Of a DNA stretch of 64,000 nucleotides, positions 13,121 through 24,289 are shown one piece after another. The translations under genes were made by a program, and so were the position numbers. Positions within the stretch are counted from its first letter, which is position 1. The number at the start of each line of letters is the position of its first letter. The notes beneath the pieces are model-generated. The model saw only the letters and a list, made by a program, of their open reading frames with translations. It made no database searches and was not told the DNA's origin. Source of the stretch: Archegozetes longisetosus (Eukaryota; Arthropoda; Arachnida; Sarcoptiformes; Trhypochthoniidae); NCBI GenBank assembly GCA_018873245.2, contig JAEMBT020000006.1, positions 7,337,855-7,401,854 on the forward strand, given 5' to 3'.

Positions 13121-16100
13121 ATGAATGCTTCCAACGAATCGCGTAATGCAGACTTTGTCAGCTCATCTCTTTTATCATCTAATTCTATTGCAAACGATAC
13201 TAATTCTGCCCAAAGTGGTCAAAGTTCGAGAACTCCGATATCTATTCAGTTGGCGGTCGCGAGCGGGTCATCAAACAAGAGCTCATCTGCCATTGCAAAC
13301 GAGATCTTTGAATCTAATCCTGAAATACAAGATGCGGTATCGAAAGTGTTGCAGAACTACGACTGGTCACTAGTGGCCAGAACTAATCGTCAGACTACTA
13401 GCACGAAACAGAGAACACATGTTAAGAGACCTATGAATGCATTTATGGTTTGGGCTCAGGCGGCACGAAGAAAACTTGCCGAACAATACCCACATCTACA
13501 TAACGCGGAGCTGAGTAAAACTCTCGGCAAGCTTTGGAGGTATGAACTAATGATTACTTGATTCAATTATTCTAATCATCTTTAGTGATGAGTCTAAAGC
13601 GTGGTTTTAATTTGAATCAGAGTTAATTGAGTTGGTTATTAACAAATTAGAACTGATGTACTTTGTATTTATTTGAAGGATCAAAGTATTTACTGCAAAC
13701 TTTTATCAGTCAGATTCACATTTAAAAAATTGCTGATATCACAAAAATCTTATGACTACAACATTTGATAATTGTTTTCATAAACTCAATTTTTTATTTA
13801 TTTATAATTTTAATGCATTGCATTGACTCGTTTCACATGTTTTCTACATTGCAGAAAAATTCAATGGGTTTTAAATATTTTTAACACACAATCATTTTGA
13901 AATTAGATTTGCAGAGATCTTTAAGTAGTTTGAAATGATCTCAATTCAGTTAGTGTTTCAGCTTATAGGTGTAATTGTCTGCCTAAAACTTTAGGCCTAA
14001 TTTCTATTATAAAGATGTGAAACTACACTTTTCTATTGAATAATAGGACAAGACAATTCTTGAACTAAGATACAAGATTATGACCCTATTCGAACAGTCT
14101 ACCTCTTTGATTGACCAAACCTTTAGCAAAGTGAACAAAACCGATAAGCTTTCATATGCGTACTTGCTCTTGAATTGCGTACTTTTGCACAATAATATTG
14201 AAAAGTATATCATTAGTTGACTGAATCAAATTTTTATCAAGTGTAATAGATTCAAAAACTATGATTTGGGCAAGAATGACTTACGCGTATTAGGTCTAGT
14301 TCGTCAGATTATATGCATTAGTGGAATATTGTGACTAAAACTAAGTCCCTTCCACTTCATATGACTTTTATTATAATTTTGATTTGGCTGCATTTTCTCT
14401 TAGTTATATGTATGTTTTAGGTTTTCTTTTATGTTTGCTTGTTCATATTTCACGAACAATGCACTTTCTTTATTTCTCTTTGATCTAATTCTCAAATTTT
14501 GACATTTGGCCCAATAAGATCTCAGATTTAAGCCAAAAATTATATCGTTTATACTTTAAAGTTCAGTACTGTTCATGAATTCATGTTGGAATCAATGTTT
14601 CGTTTTATTCTTACTTTTAAGAATTGAATTATCTCCATATTCCTGTAAGGATTGATTGACTTGATATAAAAGCTTTAAAGCCAATTCTTGATAAACCGTA
14701 ATGGCTTCACAATGGAATGACTGATATATTGTTGCAAATGACACTCATGTTTAAGTTAACTTCAAGTAATACTGATTGCGACAAGCCTAAACTAAACTTA
14801 GATTTATGAAATATTATTGTAGGGAGTCATTTGTAGCAATAGATCAGTTACTCCGTAGCGAAGTCATTATAATTACTTTTTTTTAATGTTGAAGCGGCCA
14901 TGGATTGCCTCATTTATTGCCGCTCTGACTACCATCGGCAAAGCTAGAAGATCTAGAGTGGGGTGCGCAAAGTTCGAATAATTCGAAATACGAAACAAAA
15001 TTTCACATTTAAAACTACAATTCTTTACGTGAAGTTAACGAGAGATTTAAATTAGTAGTGCCTGTACACCCTCAGTCCTTACTAGCTGAATCATTGCGAA
15101 TTATAATCGATAAAATTAAAAGAACCTTTCTGGTAATCGCGATCAACTGCTAAAACATTGTCGTCTCGTACGTTTAGTTAAGAGCCAGTTGGAAAATTTG
15201 CGCTATAGATGAGCAATTATTTGTTATAATTGCAAATGTATAGAGTGCCCGACAGGCCAGTTGAATAAGAAATAAATTTTACTGTATATCGTGTTTCACT
15301 TAAAATCCACATCAAAACGAAGTTTAGTAAAACACAACAATAAAACATTGATTTCTTATTGAACAGACACAATATAGTATGCCTCAGAAGCGACTTAAAG
15401 CTTTTGATTGTTGAGTAAGATTATTTTACTTTATTAAATTGAAATAGCATTTTCTTGTTTCTTTGTTATGCATATTAAGTTAAGAGCGTACTTTAAATAG
15501 TGTTTAATTTTTTGCCTTTGGTAATGTACTTTCGGATACACTATATGTTTATCAAACAGATGCTTTATTTTGTCTTTTATTAAGCGAAAAAACTTGTTCA
15601 AAATTGAATAAAAGTAAAAACAAAACTTTTTCGAGACCCTATAATCAGTGTTAACAACGCGCCAAACGATTAAGCGTACTAGAGGACTCATTTTTTGATT
15701 GAATATATGAATATAAGGGCAATTGTTTAGGAAATTAATTAAGATATCAGTATTATTATAATGGAAACTGTCAGAAAGTTAACAAAAACAGAGCCTTAAG
15801 ATGTTATAGCAGAATAGTGAAGAAGTGATGTAACCCCATAAACTGCACGAAACAGTGAAGGATTTAGACATTAATTGAAATTCTAGCTGTGCATTCAAAT
15901 TTTCAACAACAAATAATGGTTTCATTAATGGTATAAGTGCCAACAAAACTGTCTTGTTGTCACTCAGCATAGGTTGCATTTTACTGTTGAATCAAACTCT
16001 AATCAGTGTTGCGTTTGTCAAATTCTTTGGTTCTAATTGTTTCTCTAAAGGCTGCCTTTCATGAAATTTAATTCAATTCAGTTCAACTCTTAGTATGAGA

Positions 16101-17406
16101 TCGATCTTAAGTAACTCTTAGTCTGTTTCGATAGTTTTGGTTAGTCTCAATATAATTATCAATTGAAAGATATCTAATGAATGTGTTTATGCTTTTGATG
16201 ATTTTCGAAATATTAGCCATAATGAATAGTAATTTGAGACTTAAGCTGATAGTAATTAAGTTAAATAAAATAAATAACAAAATGAAAGATTGAATGAAAG
16301 TTCTCGGAAATAATGAAACGAAGTTTGCCTTTAGCAGAGTTTTGGGGGATGAAGAAAAGAAGCCGTTCGTTATAGAAGCAGAAAGACTCAGGTGCAAACA
16401 CAAAAAAGATTTTCCTGAGTACAAATACCAACCAAGAAGAAGAAAACCAATAAAAACCATGCCTCCTAGTGTCTCCGCTTCACTTTCAAACTATTCGAGT
16501 CAACAACAAAATACTCATCAGGAAAGTGAACACGAGAGTAATATGAGTAGTGGTCGCACCGCTGAAATTAGTGCCACCACTGCTCACAATCGGCATTCAT
16601 TTAATAATTACTCGCAACACTCTAGCAGTCACAGCAGTCATAGCCCTCCAACCCCTCCAACCACTCCACAACAGTCAACAGCGAGTGCCAGATATAACGT
16701 TTCGAGAGGACACCACAAAGAACTTAACAGTCATAACAATATAATGGGAGAACATCGCAATCGAGGTATTATTGTTTCTCATCAAGAAACAAGTCATTCA
16801 CAATCTCACCCCAACGCATCCAACACATCGGGTTCAACCTCAGGATGGCATCGGTTCGTTGCTGACTCTCATCCATTATATTCTGTACATCACGACAACA
16901 CGAATAACACCAGTTCTATCAATGAGAATGCCAACAATAGTGGCCTAAACGCAACACTTGCCAATCATAACATAGCGGTCTCACATCCGCATCATGTCTC
17001 ACCTCATGGATCCAGTGCTTGGCCCAGATTTGTTGAATCTCATCCAAATCCCTATTCAAACCCTTCGGCACATCACGAATCTGCTGGTTCTGGTTCTTCG
17101 CCGCTACAAGATTACTATCGTCGTACTACAGGTGTTGCTCCACCATCAACAGGTCCTTTCATCGATCCTTCAGATCACATAACACCCACACTCTGGGCCT
17201 CAGATCCGACCAACTATTGCGCAAAGGCTGCATTTTCTGCTGCAGCTGCTGCTTCATCCAGTCTCTTAGCCGGATGTTCGGTATTTGGACACGAGGCAAG
17301 TATCGCTGCCTCAAGAAACGGAAGCTCACAAATAGATACTACGAATTCTTGTGCCTATAACAGCTCGCATCCAGCACTCGGCCATTTCCTGTCAGGACCG
17401 CGATAA
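13121..17406 (+). CDS. SoxE: SoxE-family HMG-box transcription factor, copy B (2 exons)
   Basis: Predicted nuclear HMG-box factor of 495 residues and paralogue of copy A. Exons are 13121-13539 and 16338-17406; the junction restores the Arg codon of LWR and continues as [10 protein letters not shown]. The start at 13121 is the first in-frame ATG and has a good context (AACAAAATG). A SoxE dimerisation motif ([10 protein letters not shown]) is at about residues 66-87, and the HMG box at about 100-176 ends in KYQPRRRK. Downstream, SPPTPPTTP matches the vertebrate SoxE proline motif. The rest is Ser/His/Asn-rich with an Ala run near the C terminus. Two copies of a W-x-RFV-SHP motif occur near residues 310 and 368. 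Unlike copy A it has only the HMG-box intron (2798 nt) and lacks the [14 protein letters not shown] region. It is divergent from copy A. Family assignment is firm; separate roles for the copies are inference. Confidence 0.92.
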
Positions 17407-19952
17407 AAACGGCTTTTCATTATCCTATATTTAAGGAGATTGTTATCCAAATTATTCTCTTGTTTATAGATTTATGTTCACAACCATTGATCAACATTGG
17501 AATTCATCTTTTAGTTAGGAGCCAATAATCTTTTATTATTCCTAACTTTTTAATTGTACAAATTCTTCTTCGATTATACAGTTGAAAACTTGATAATCCG
17601 CAGTAGCAACAAAAAGCCGCTCCTGTGTTAGCCTCCGTGTGATGAGCATTAATTTTCTGCCAAATTTGATTTCTAATTTGCTTTGATTTCTATATTGATT
17701 ATGAAATAAGTTTCTCTATATCTGGAGATATTATGATCAGATGAAAGGCATGTCATCACAGCACATCACCTTTAGTTGCTATCAACGATTATTATGATTT
17801 TCGGGTGTACCACACAGTGCACTCTCAAAGTCAAACTAAAAGTAATGATACGATTATTTACTGTACCAAATCATAATTTTGTACAAATTTTGAGATTGAA
17901 TCTAATGAATACTAATTCTTGTATAAAATCATATATCAATTATTTGAAAGCTGATGATAGAATAAGTTATTGAATCATTAGTACTTCCATATTATCGGTT
18001 TGAAGTTTAAGGTTGAGTTTGAGTTTGATATCAACTTTCTATCACCAATTTATTTAAACTGAATTCGAAATCAACTTAAATCAAATGCCTTAGAGCTGAG
18101 CTGAAAATTGAGCCTAAAATTGAGCCTAAAATTGAGCCAAAAATTGAGCCAAATTTGCTATTTTTTGAATGCCTCAATTTCTAAAAGACTAGCAGATTAT
18201 TTGACACTAAGATTAGAATTAGATACTGTATACAAAAGCATTTGATTCTATGAAACTTAGATTTGTTTGAAAAAACATATTATTTATTAGAAATGAAATG
18301 TTCATTACTCTAACAATATTTTCACAACTGTATTAATATATTTGATTGCATTTGATTTGGCTATAATTTATAAGTTTAAAGTAAGCTTTGAAAAACGTGA
18401 ACATTTAAATGCTAGTGGTTATAGTGTTCAATGAGATATTGTATAATCTTATTTTGGTTTGCAAAGCGGGTTTAGATTCAATTATTGTTATTCAAATTTT
18501 TCATTAGTTCTATCAAATAAATAAATGTGTGCTTATTTGCGGTTAAAATAATGTAAACTAAACTCTTGTAATATATATATTTTAAAGCATATATTAATTG
18601 TAATTTTGTAATTAAGCAACATTTTTAGATCAATTCATGTATTTCTTATTAGCATAAAATAAAGTGACAGACAAAGTGATTCTTTATTAGGTTTATCTCA
18701 AAATCTTGTCACTTCACCACATATTCAGACCGATTGCTCTGATTGAAAGTAAAAACAATTTCAACGTTTTCTCATGTGTTTTTAACGATAGTTTTATAAT
18801 GAAAGCGGTCTGATATGTGCGTAATCTATTAAAGTTGCGCACTTCTGCATAAACTTATAACTCTGTATTACACATTCACTTCAATCGAGTATTTGTTAAT
18901 TACATGAGTTTAAAGCAATCATTATTTGTCCAAAGGACTCATTTGATTCGTAATTATTAAAAGATAAGACTATACATCAATCTCTCTGTTTGAAAATATT
19001 CTCAAACAGATAAATCAACTAGATATAAAAGTGAATTATGACTTTCATCTTCAACTTATGAACTCTTAGCGATTTTTATACTTTCGAAAAGTACTCATTT
19101 TCCTACGATATTAATTTGTCCATCACATTACCCAAACTGTATTTGACATTGAAATCATAATCAAATGACAGTACTTCACGCAAACAAAGTTACAAATACT
19201 GATAAAATAATGACGCAAATTGTTCAGTGTACTAAGTCCTGAGACCGATCTTAATTTTAAACATTAGTAGACTCTCATACTTCGAAGCATTTGCATCATT
19301 TAAACTTTACGGTTTCTCATAAACGCTCAAAACAAGCTCTGAAAAACCATATGAATAATTGGAGAAGCTTAGGGCACCCTTAACTCAAACCTTAACTCAA
19401 ATCTGTCTCTAATTTGACTGATCAAGTTGTGTATTTCTAAACACGACATTTTTTTTAATTTTTCATAATTACCAAATTACTTTAATTGAAAATAAAGTAA
19501 AAATCAAAGTAAAAAGCCTTAAAATTCTAGTTTAAAACTACAACACTATAGGTTTTAATCAGGAAAGTATGTCTTCAATCAAATTGAATACGATCGGCGT
19601 AGTCCCACTTGATAATTCTAAATAAAAACTTGAGTCTCCCAACTCTTAGAATATTGAAAGGATGATTTCAAAAAATGTCTCACTCAAGAATGACTTTGAT
19701 GATACGCCCCTTTAGGATAGCGCTAATGTTGTCACCATTTTCCCCTTAAAGTTTAACAACTAAATGAGTCACAAAAATAAAATTATCTTTCCATTAATTG
19801 AAAGTCAAACATAAAAAATTTAATAAAATCAAGTTTATCCAATCAAAAATTCATTACAATTTTCAATCTTGAATCAAATTTAACAGTTTTTAAATAACTT
19901 ATAGTAGAAATATTTAAATATAATTGAGAAATAGATTTTAATTTAAATAAGA
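17407..19952. other. Intergenic, AT-rich, between SoxE copy B and PIG-P
   Basis: No supported gene. The first part should be the 3' UTR of SoxE copy B. An imperfect 12-bp tandem repeat is at 18102-18151. The open frame at 17776-17973 is short and has no recognisable content. Confidence 0.55.
18102..18151. repeat. Tandem repeat, 12-bp unit, about four copies
   Basis: Units of the type AAAATTGAGCCT and AAAATTGAGCCA repeat head to tail between 18102 and 18151, with a degenerate edge on either side. Confidence 0.8.
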
Positions 19953-20342
19953 TCAAGAGTAGAGCTGATGACAAACAAAATCTAAGGGCAGATCAGAAAT
20001 TGGTGGAATCCCTTTGAATGTCTTATGCTTATCACTCATTGATTTTCGCGAATAACTGTCGCAAACAGTTTTCCATTGATTGAGTGATGGCGTAAACAAA
20101 AAGTTGACCGAAGGATACAAACAAAGTATGAATACAAAGATTACGGTTAAGACAAACACTGGAAAAGCGATCGACCAGTACTTCGATGGAAAATATGTTA
20201 AACCAATTAAATGAAAAAATGTCGTCGGAATTATTGCCCAAAACAGATATAAAATGAGTGAACCAAAAGACACCAAAAACAATACATAGCCATAAATACA
20301 ACGACCGCTATTTGGCGACGGATTTGCACTCAATTCACTCAT
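19953..20342 (-). CDS. PIGP: PIG-P, subunit of GPI N-acetylglucosaminyltransferase
   Basis: Predicted 129-residue subunit of the endoplasmic-reticulum complex (GPI-GnT) that transfers GlcNAc to phosphatidylinositol, the first step of GPI-anchor synthesis. The order of features fits the PIG-P family: a short N terminus, IYGYVLFLVSFGSLILYLFW as the first membrane span (about residues 15-37), the loop containing LTYFPSKYW, a second span (about 56-76), then a cytosolic tail with SDLPLDFV. Human PIG-P has the equivalent LGLTYWPQKYW loop. The start is the ATG at 20342; an open frame extends upstream but has no earlier ATG. The gene is intronless. It lies only about 90 nt downstream of the Pcc1-like gene on the same strand. 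I am confident of the family. Confidence 0.87.
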   Translation of the reverse strand: MSELSANPSPNSGRCIYGYVLFLVSFGSLILYLFWAIIPTTFFHLIGLTYFPSKYWSIAFPVFVLTVIFVFILCLYPSVNFLFTPSLNQWKTVCDSYSRKSMSDKHKTFKGIPPISDLPLDFVCHQLYS

Positions 20343-20432
20343 AGTTCGGCACAATTATTATAATATTTATTATATTATGTCAAATGTTATGTTAATTGTT
20401 TTCCTTCTTCTAATAGTAAGACTTAATGTGAG

Positions 20433-20696
20433 TTAATAGGAGCCGAAACAATCGATGGCTTCAACAGTAATTTCGAGTAATTCCAAAATACTTTTGAGAC
20501 AAACTCTCATTTGTTTTAATTTATTTGTTTTCAATTCAATTATTAATAGATTATTATTAAATGTAATTTTTCGGTCAACAAATCCTTTACTATTATTAAT
20601 GGAATTGATTTCTTTATCGATTCGCAACGAATTAAAAGCAATTTTGGCCTCTTTTTAAGTCGTAAACGGAATCACAACCAATGACTCAATTGTTTC
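20433..20696 (-). pseudogene. LAGE3: Pcc1/LAGE3-like KEOPS subunit with an in-frame stop
   Basis: The minus strand encodes a short protein resembling Pcc1/LAGE3, the small dimerising subunit of the KEOPS complex that makes t6A in tRNA. Visible elements in family order are VVIPF, KEAKIAFNSLRIDKE, a central stretch with two beta-like segments, and LKSILELLEITVEAIDCFGS; family members have PFPS-x-KEAEIA near the N terminus and an L-x-x-ISxxVESI-type helix at the C terminus. Between VIPFTT and KEAKIAF is a TAA (20657-20655) exactly where the family has one ordinary residue, so this is a substitution with no shift of frame. I also find no in-frame ATG upstream before a TGA at about 20729; a small upstream exon is possible (an acceptor-like AAAAG is at about 20725). 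It may be a pseudogene, a sequence error, or have an unseen intron. The gene is squeezed between PIG-P and a divergent reading frame. Confidence 0.55.
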
Positions 20697-21055
20697 ATTT
20701 GGTTCAATACTATTTGGTATCACTTTTCAGTCTATTATTTGTATAATAAAAGTCAAAATTAATGTCAATATTAATAAGAAAATTTATAAATCAAATAATA
20801 AAACAAAAACATATGATTTGAAACAAACGGAAAATTAGTTAGAAATGATGTGACAAATAGCGACCTCTCGTTTCATTCAATCGCATTAATGATCCTTACG
20901 TTAATTTGTGTTACAAACTTTTAAATAATTTATTTATTAGTTATTATTTGGATAAAATGTTAGTATTAGTTCAAATAAAGTGTTGTGATGCTTGATTTTG
21001 AATGATTTAATTTGGAAATGGTTAGTTGTACGCATTTTTAGATTGGTTTAAGTTT

Positions 21056-21406
21056 ATGACTGATAGCAGTGACAAACGCCTAGTTTGTCACTTAAGACAA
21101 ACTTCAATTTTAATAACTGTTAGTAATGGGACTAAGGGTATCCTTTATTCATGTCTTTCGTTAACATGGCGTAAAAAGCTCTATATTTTTCAATATCAAA
21201 TTTTCGACTGGGATTTACAAGTGTTATTGAAAGACTCTGACCATAAATTATCGAACAGGATTATGTGGGCCTTCAACCTCAAAGACCAGGTTTTTCTGTC
21301 CCAAATTGCTCAGACCCGAAAACAGGCAGTAACCCTAATTCGAAAATTTCTTTTTGATGAAATTACGAAATTACATGAGAATGGAGAAAGTTTGGTAAAT
21401 TTATAA
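21056..21406 (+). CDS. Possible PSMG4-like proteasome assembly chaperone
   Basis: An open frame of 116 codons from the ATG at 21056. The C-terminal half (LSNRIMWAF..KDQVFLS..Q..A..LIRKFLFDEI) lines up with the human PSMG4/Pac4 pattern L.xRLxxKTNKQVFVSYNLQ..x..LLVExRIKEEM, and the N-terminal CHLRQTSILITVSNGT resembles its HVMRLTDSLFLWVG. PSMG4 is about 123 residues long and helps build the 20S proteasome alpha ring. The similarity is my reading by eye and is weak. The length is right. An alternative is a lineage-specific small protein or a chance open frame. It is divergent from the Pcc1-like gene. A short near-copy of its last 30 nt recurs at about 21503-21532. Confidence 0.35.
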   Translation: MTDSSDKRLVCHLRQTSILITVSNGTKGILYSCLSLTWRKKLYIFQYQIFDWDLQVLLKDSDHKLSNRIMWAFNLKDQVFLSQIAQTRKQAVTLIRKFLFDEITKLHENGESLVNL

Positions 21407-22142
21407 ATCTGTATCTTCAAATGAAACTCCAGGAAATTTCATTAAAAATGAAAATTCAGCTTGGTAAAAATATTTTCTAAATTTAAAGATTTTCTAGACC
21501 TCATGAGAATGAAGAGAAGAGCTTAGAAAATTTATTTATAATTGCAAAGATAATTGTAGCAAATTTTAAGGTTGAAATTCAGAAGTGAAATAGACTATTG
21601 CTTCGAGTAGTTTCTTTTTAACTTGCGGGCGTGTTCCTTGCGGCATTCAGTGAGCAAGTAAATATATCCTAGGTCGCACCAAAAGATCCAACTTGTACTC
21701 AATCAATTTTTAGGTTAAGTTGAACTTATTTAAGTTAATTTGAGGTTCGATGCGATCAGCTATTCAGATCACTTTCGTATAGGTTATACCCCTAAATTCA
21801 AAAGAAACCATTTGAAAAACTTCCAACAAGCACCGTCTTCATTCTCTCTTGATTTAAAATAATTATCATCATATTAACTTTTCAATAGGATGTTCTCGAG
21901 TGTACCTTGAAGAAGTGTTATAAATAAATTTGCTTAACTCCTCTTTTCACTCTTATTTGATTAAAAAGTTGGAACTCAGAATACTCCCAGTTTTCAAGTT
22001 GGGGTGATTCGGGGCAGAAAAAACCTAGCCGCATGGTTAGAAACCCATATAATCTCGTTTGATAATTGATGTAGAATTGGAATATACTAGAATTGGTTGT
22101 CAAGCCAACATTTGTAAACCACTACCTTCTTACAGCGAAATG

Positions 22143-22655
22143 TTTTCTAGTGTCAAATTGAGATTAAAATAAAACTTTTACCATAATTAGTACTAATTGA
22201 GAGATCATTTATGGTCACATAGTTATCAGCTGACATTAAATAAGTAATGACAAATAATTAATAAGCTACTTACACTTGCGATTTACAATTAAGGACTTTG
22301 AAACTTGCTAAGGGTTTTGCTGATCGTTAGTAAGAAATGACTTTTAAGTATGAATTTAGTTAAATAAAAGTCTATACATATCTTACTTTGATTTAGACAA
22401 ATATGCAGTGTAATATATAAATATTGTTTTCCTTGTTTCATGTCACATCTTTGTGTTTAATAATTAGTTATTATTGTTAAAAATGATTAGTAGTAGACAA
22501 AATAAACCAATTTACAATTGAATTTCATTATTTTTTATCAATTATTTGTCATTACCTGTTAAGTATCAGTCGATAATCGTTTAACCATAGATGATCTCTT
22601 AACTGGTACTAATTATGGTAACGTTTGATTTTAATCTGAATTTGACACCAGAAAA
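22143..22655. mobile_element. Foldback MITE-like element, about 0.5 kb
   Basis: Two long inverted arms of about 121 nt (22143-22264 and 22535-22655) match along their whole length with scattered differences. They start TTTTCTAGTGTCAAATT on the left and TTTTCTGGTGTCAAATT on the right-hand complement, continue through a shared CCATAATTAGTAC block, and end at ACAAATAATT. The centre, about 270 nt, is unique and AT-rich with no coding frame. Such structure is typical of non-autonomous foldback or MITE elements. I cannot see a clear target-site duplication, so the superfamily is unknown. Confidence 0.8.
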
Positions 22656-23047
22656 GATTGTTAGTATAATTGAATACATATTATATGCAAAAATGACTAG
22701 TGTTCTATCTATTTACCTTAATTAATCACTTCATTTAATCAGATAGCATAGGTGTATTATTTTCAATCTATTTATCTTAGTTTTGTTCCCATCTTAATTT
22801 GATTTGAAAACTATCTCATTTAAATGTCTGAGATATGAAATAAGCTCGCAATTAATCTTATATCAAAACAATTAAGATTTTACAACTTTTGTATTTAAAT
22901 CAAACATCGATTCTTATTAAGCTAAATAAATCGATTGTTGCGTTTCATTTTGTTTATCAAATACAACTTTAAACTTGTATTTCGAATCAAATTTAATAAT
23001 AGGTAAGACTGAAACAAAATTGTTTCGTGTTCATCAGATACTAGATA

Positions 23048-23141
23048 TTGATTTGACACTAGAAAATAAATAGATAAAATGTAACTGAGCTAACCAGTAA
23101 TGATTTAACTTTTATTTGCTTATTTTCTAGTGTCATATCAA
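23048..23141. repeat. Short palindromic element sharing the MITE end sequence
   Basis: Arms of 22 nt (23048-23069 and 23120-23141) are inverted complements with one mismatch (ATTTGACACTAGAAAATAA against its complement). The core TTTCTAGTGTCA is the same as at the end of the foldback element at 22143-22655, but here it is oriented as a right end followed by a left end. It may be a deleted copy or a junction of two elements. Confidence 0.75.
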
Positions 23142-24289
23142 CCATCAATTTGTGTATCTACGCACAAAGCAACTCTGTTTACTTTCTAACAATCAATTTT
23201 TTGAAAGGCTCAACTTATAATATTTAAAGCTCAACAAACGAATCGGTAGTGAAAATATTTCAATGAGTTGACACCTTTTTTTACTATGTCATTATTTCAC
23301 TGATTTCCCAATAAAAAAGTTTTATTGAGTAAAATTTGACTTTTATTTCAAATAAAAGCAACTATAGAGCGACTTAAATAGACACTTGAATAAATCCTCC
23401 TATTGAAATGTTGACAAGCTTTGATAAACATGTTTTGATTGGACTCTGCCAAAGATGAGTCCTAAATTCAAGTCTCGAAAACCTTGTTTTTCTCTCCCTA
23501 TTTAACATTTGGTTTGAATAAATATTTCTGTTTTATGATATAGTCGCAAAATTGTTTGAACGAAACGAGCGTAACAACTTAATGGTAATACATCTAGTTT
23601 ACTAACAATACTGCAGGTCAGGCAACAGAAATACGCGCGTAGAACAAGACTGGATGCAATGATCAATCACCTGCCTTAAAAACTAACTTTTAATTTCTTA
23701 ATCGTTATCTTGTGTTAACAATGAATCCATTTGAACAATACTAATCTAGTAATTACTGACTGTGATTTTACTTTATTAACGAGAAAAGTTGATTTTCTTC
23801 ACAAAATAGTGACTTTATTTAAAAATATTTTTAAATAGTTTACAAAATAAGTTCGACTTTGATTTAGGATATATCATAATAACGGCTTAAACCCCAATAT
23901 AATTAAGCGACAGAAAAGACATTTTAAATAATTTATCACAAATTAAATAATAATACTTAGAAATGGGGCAAATATACGAAAATCTATATGTTTTTCGCAT
24001 AATATTTATATTAGACAAACGTTGTTCTGGAGGATTGTGACAAGTAGTGTACGAAGACCACACGATAACTACATCCGACGTAAAATACGTTTAATACTAC
24101 AATCACTGTTATCCTAACGGTTGTGCATCACTGGGACTGTTATCCAAACACAGTTTTATACACAATTCACTGCTAATTAAGTTTTGAGTAAAAATTGCAC
24201 ACAATTTGGTAGCACCAGCGCAACAAAAATCACTTCAAAGCCTAAGACATCATTTGATATTGATGTATATCGTAAGACTAAACCCATTT

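Larger units (their letters stand above)
21407..24289. other. Intergenic, holds inverted-repeat elements
   Basis: AT-rich with no supported gene. It contains the foldback element at 22143-22655 and the palindrome at 23048-23141, listed separately. The last part is the probable 3' UTR of the membrane-protein gene on the minus strand. Confidence 0.55.

Noticed and set aside
20455-20658. Plus-strand ATG frame of 67 codons
   Set aside because: It overlaps the Pcc1-like sequence on the minus strand, which has the recognisable motifs.
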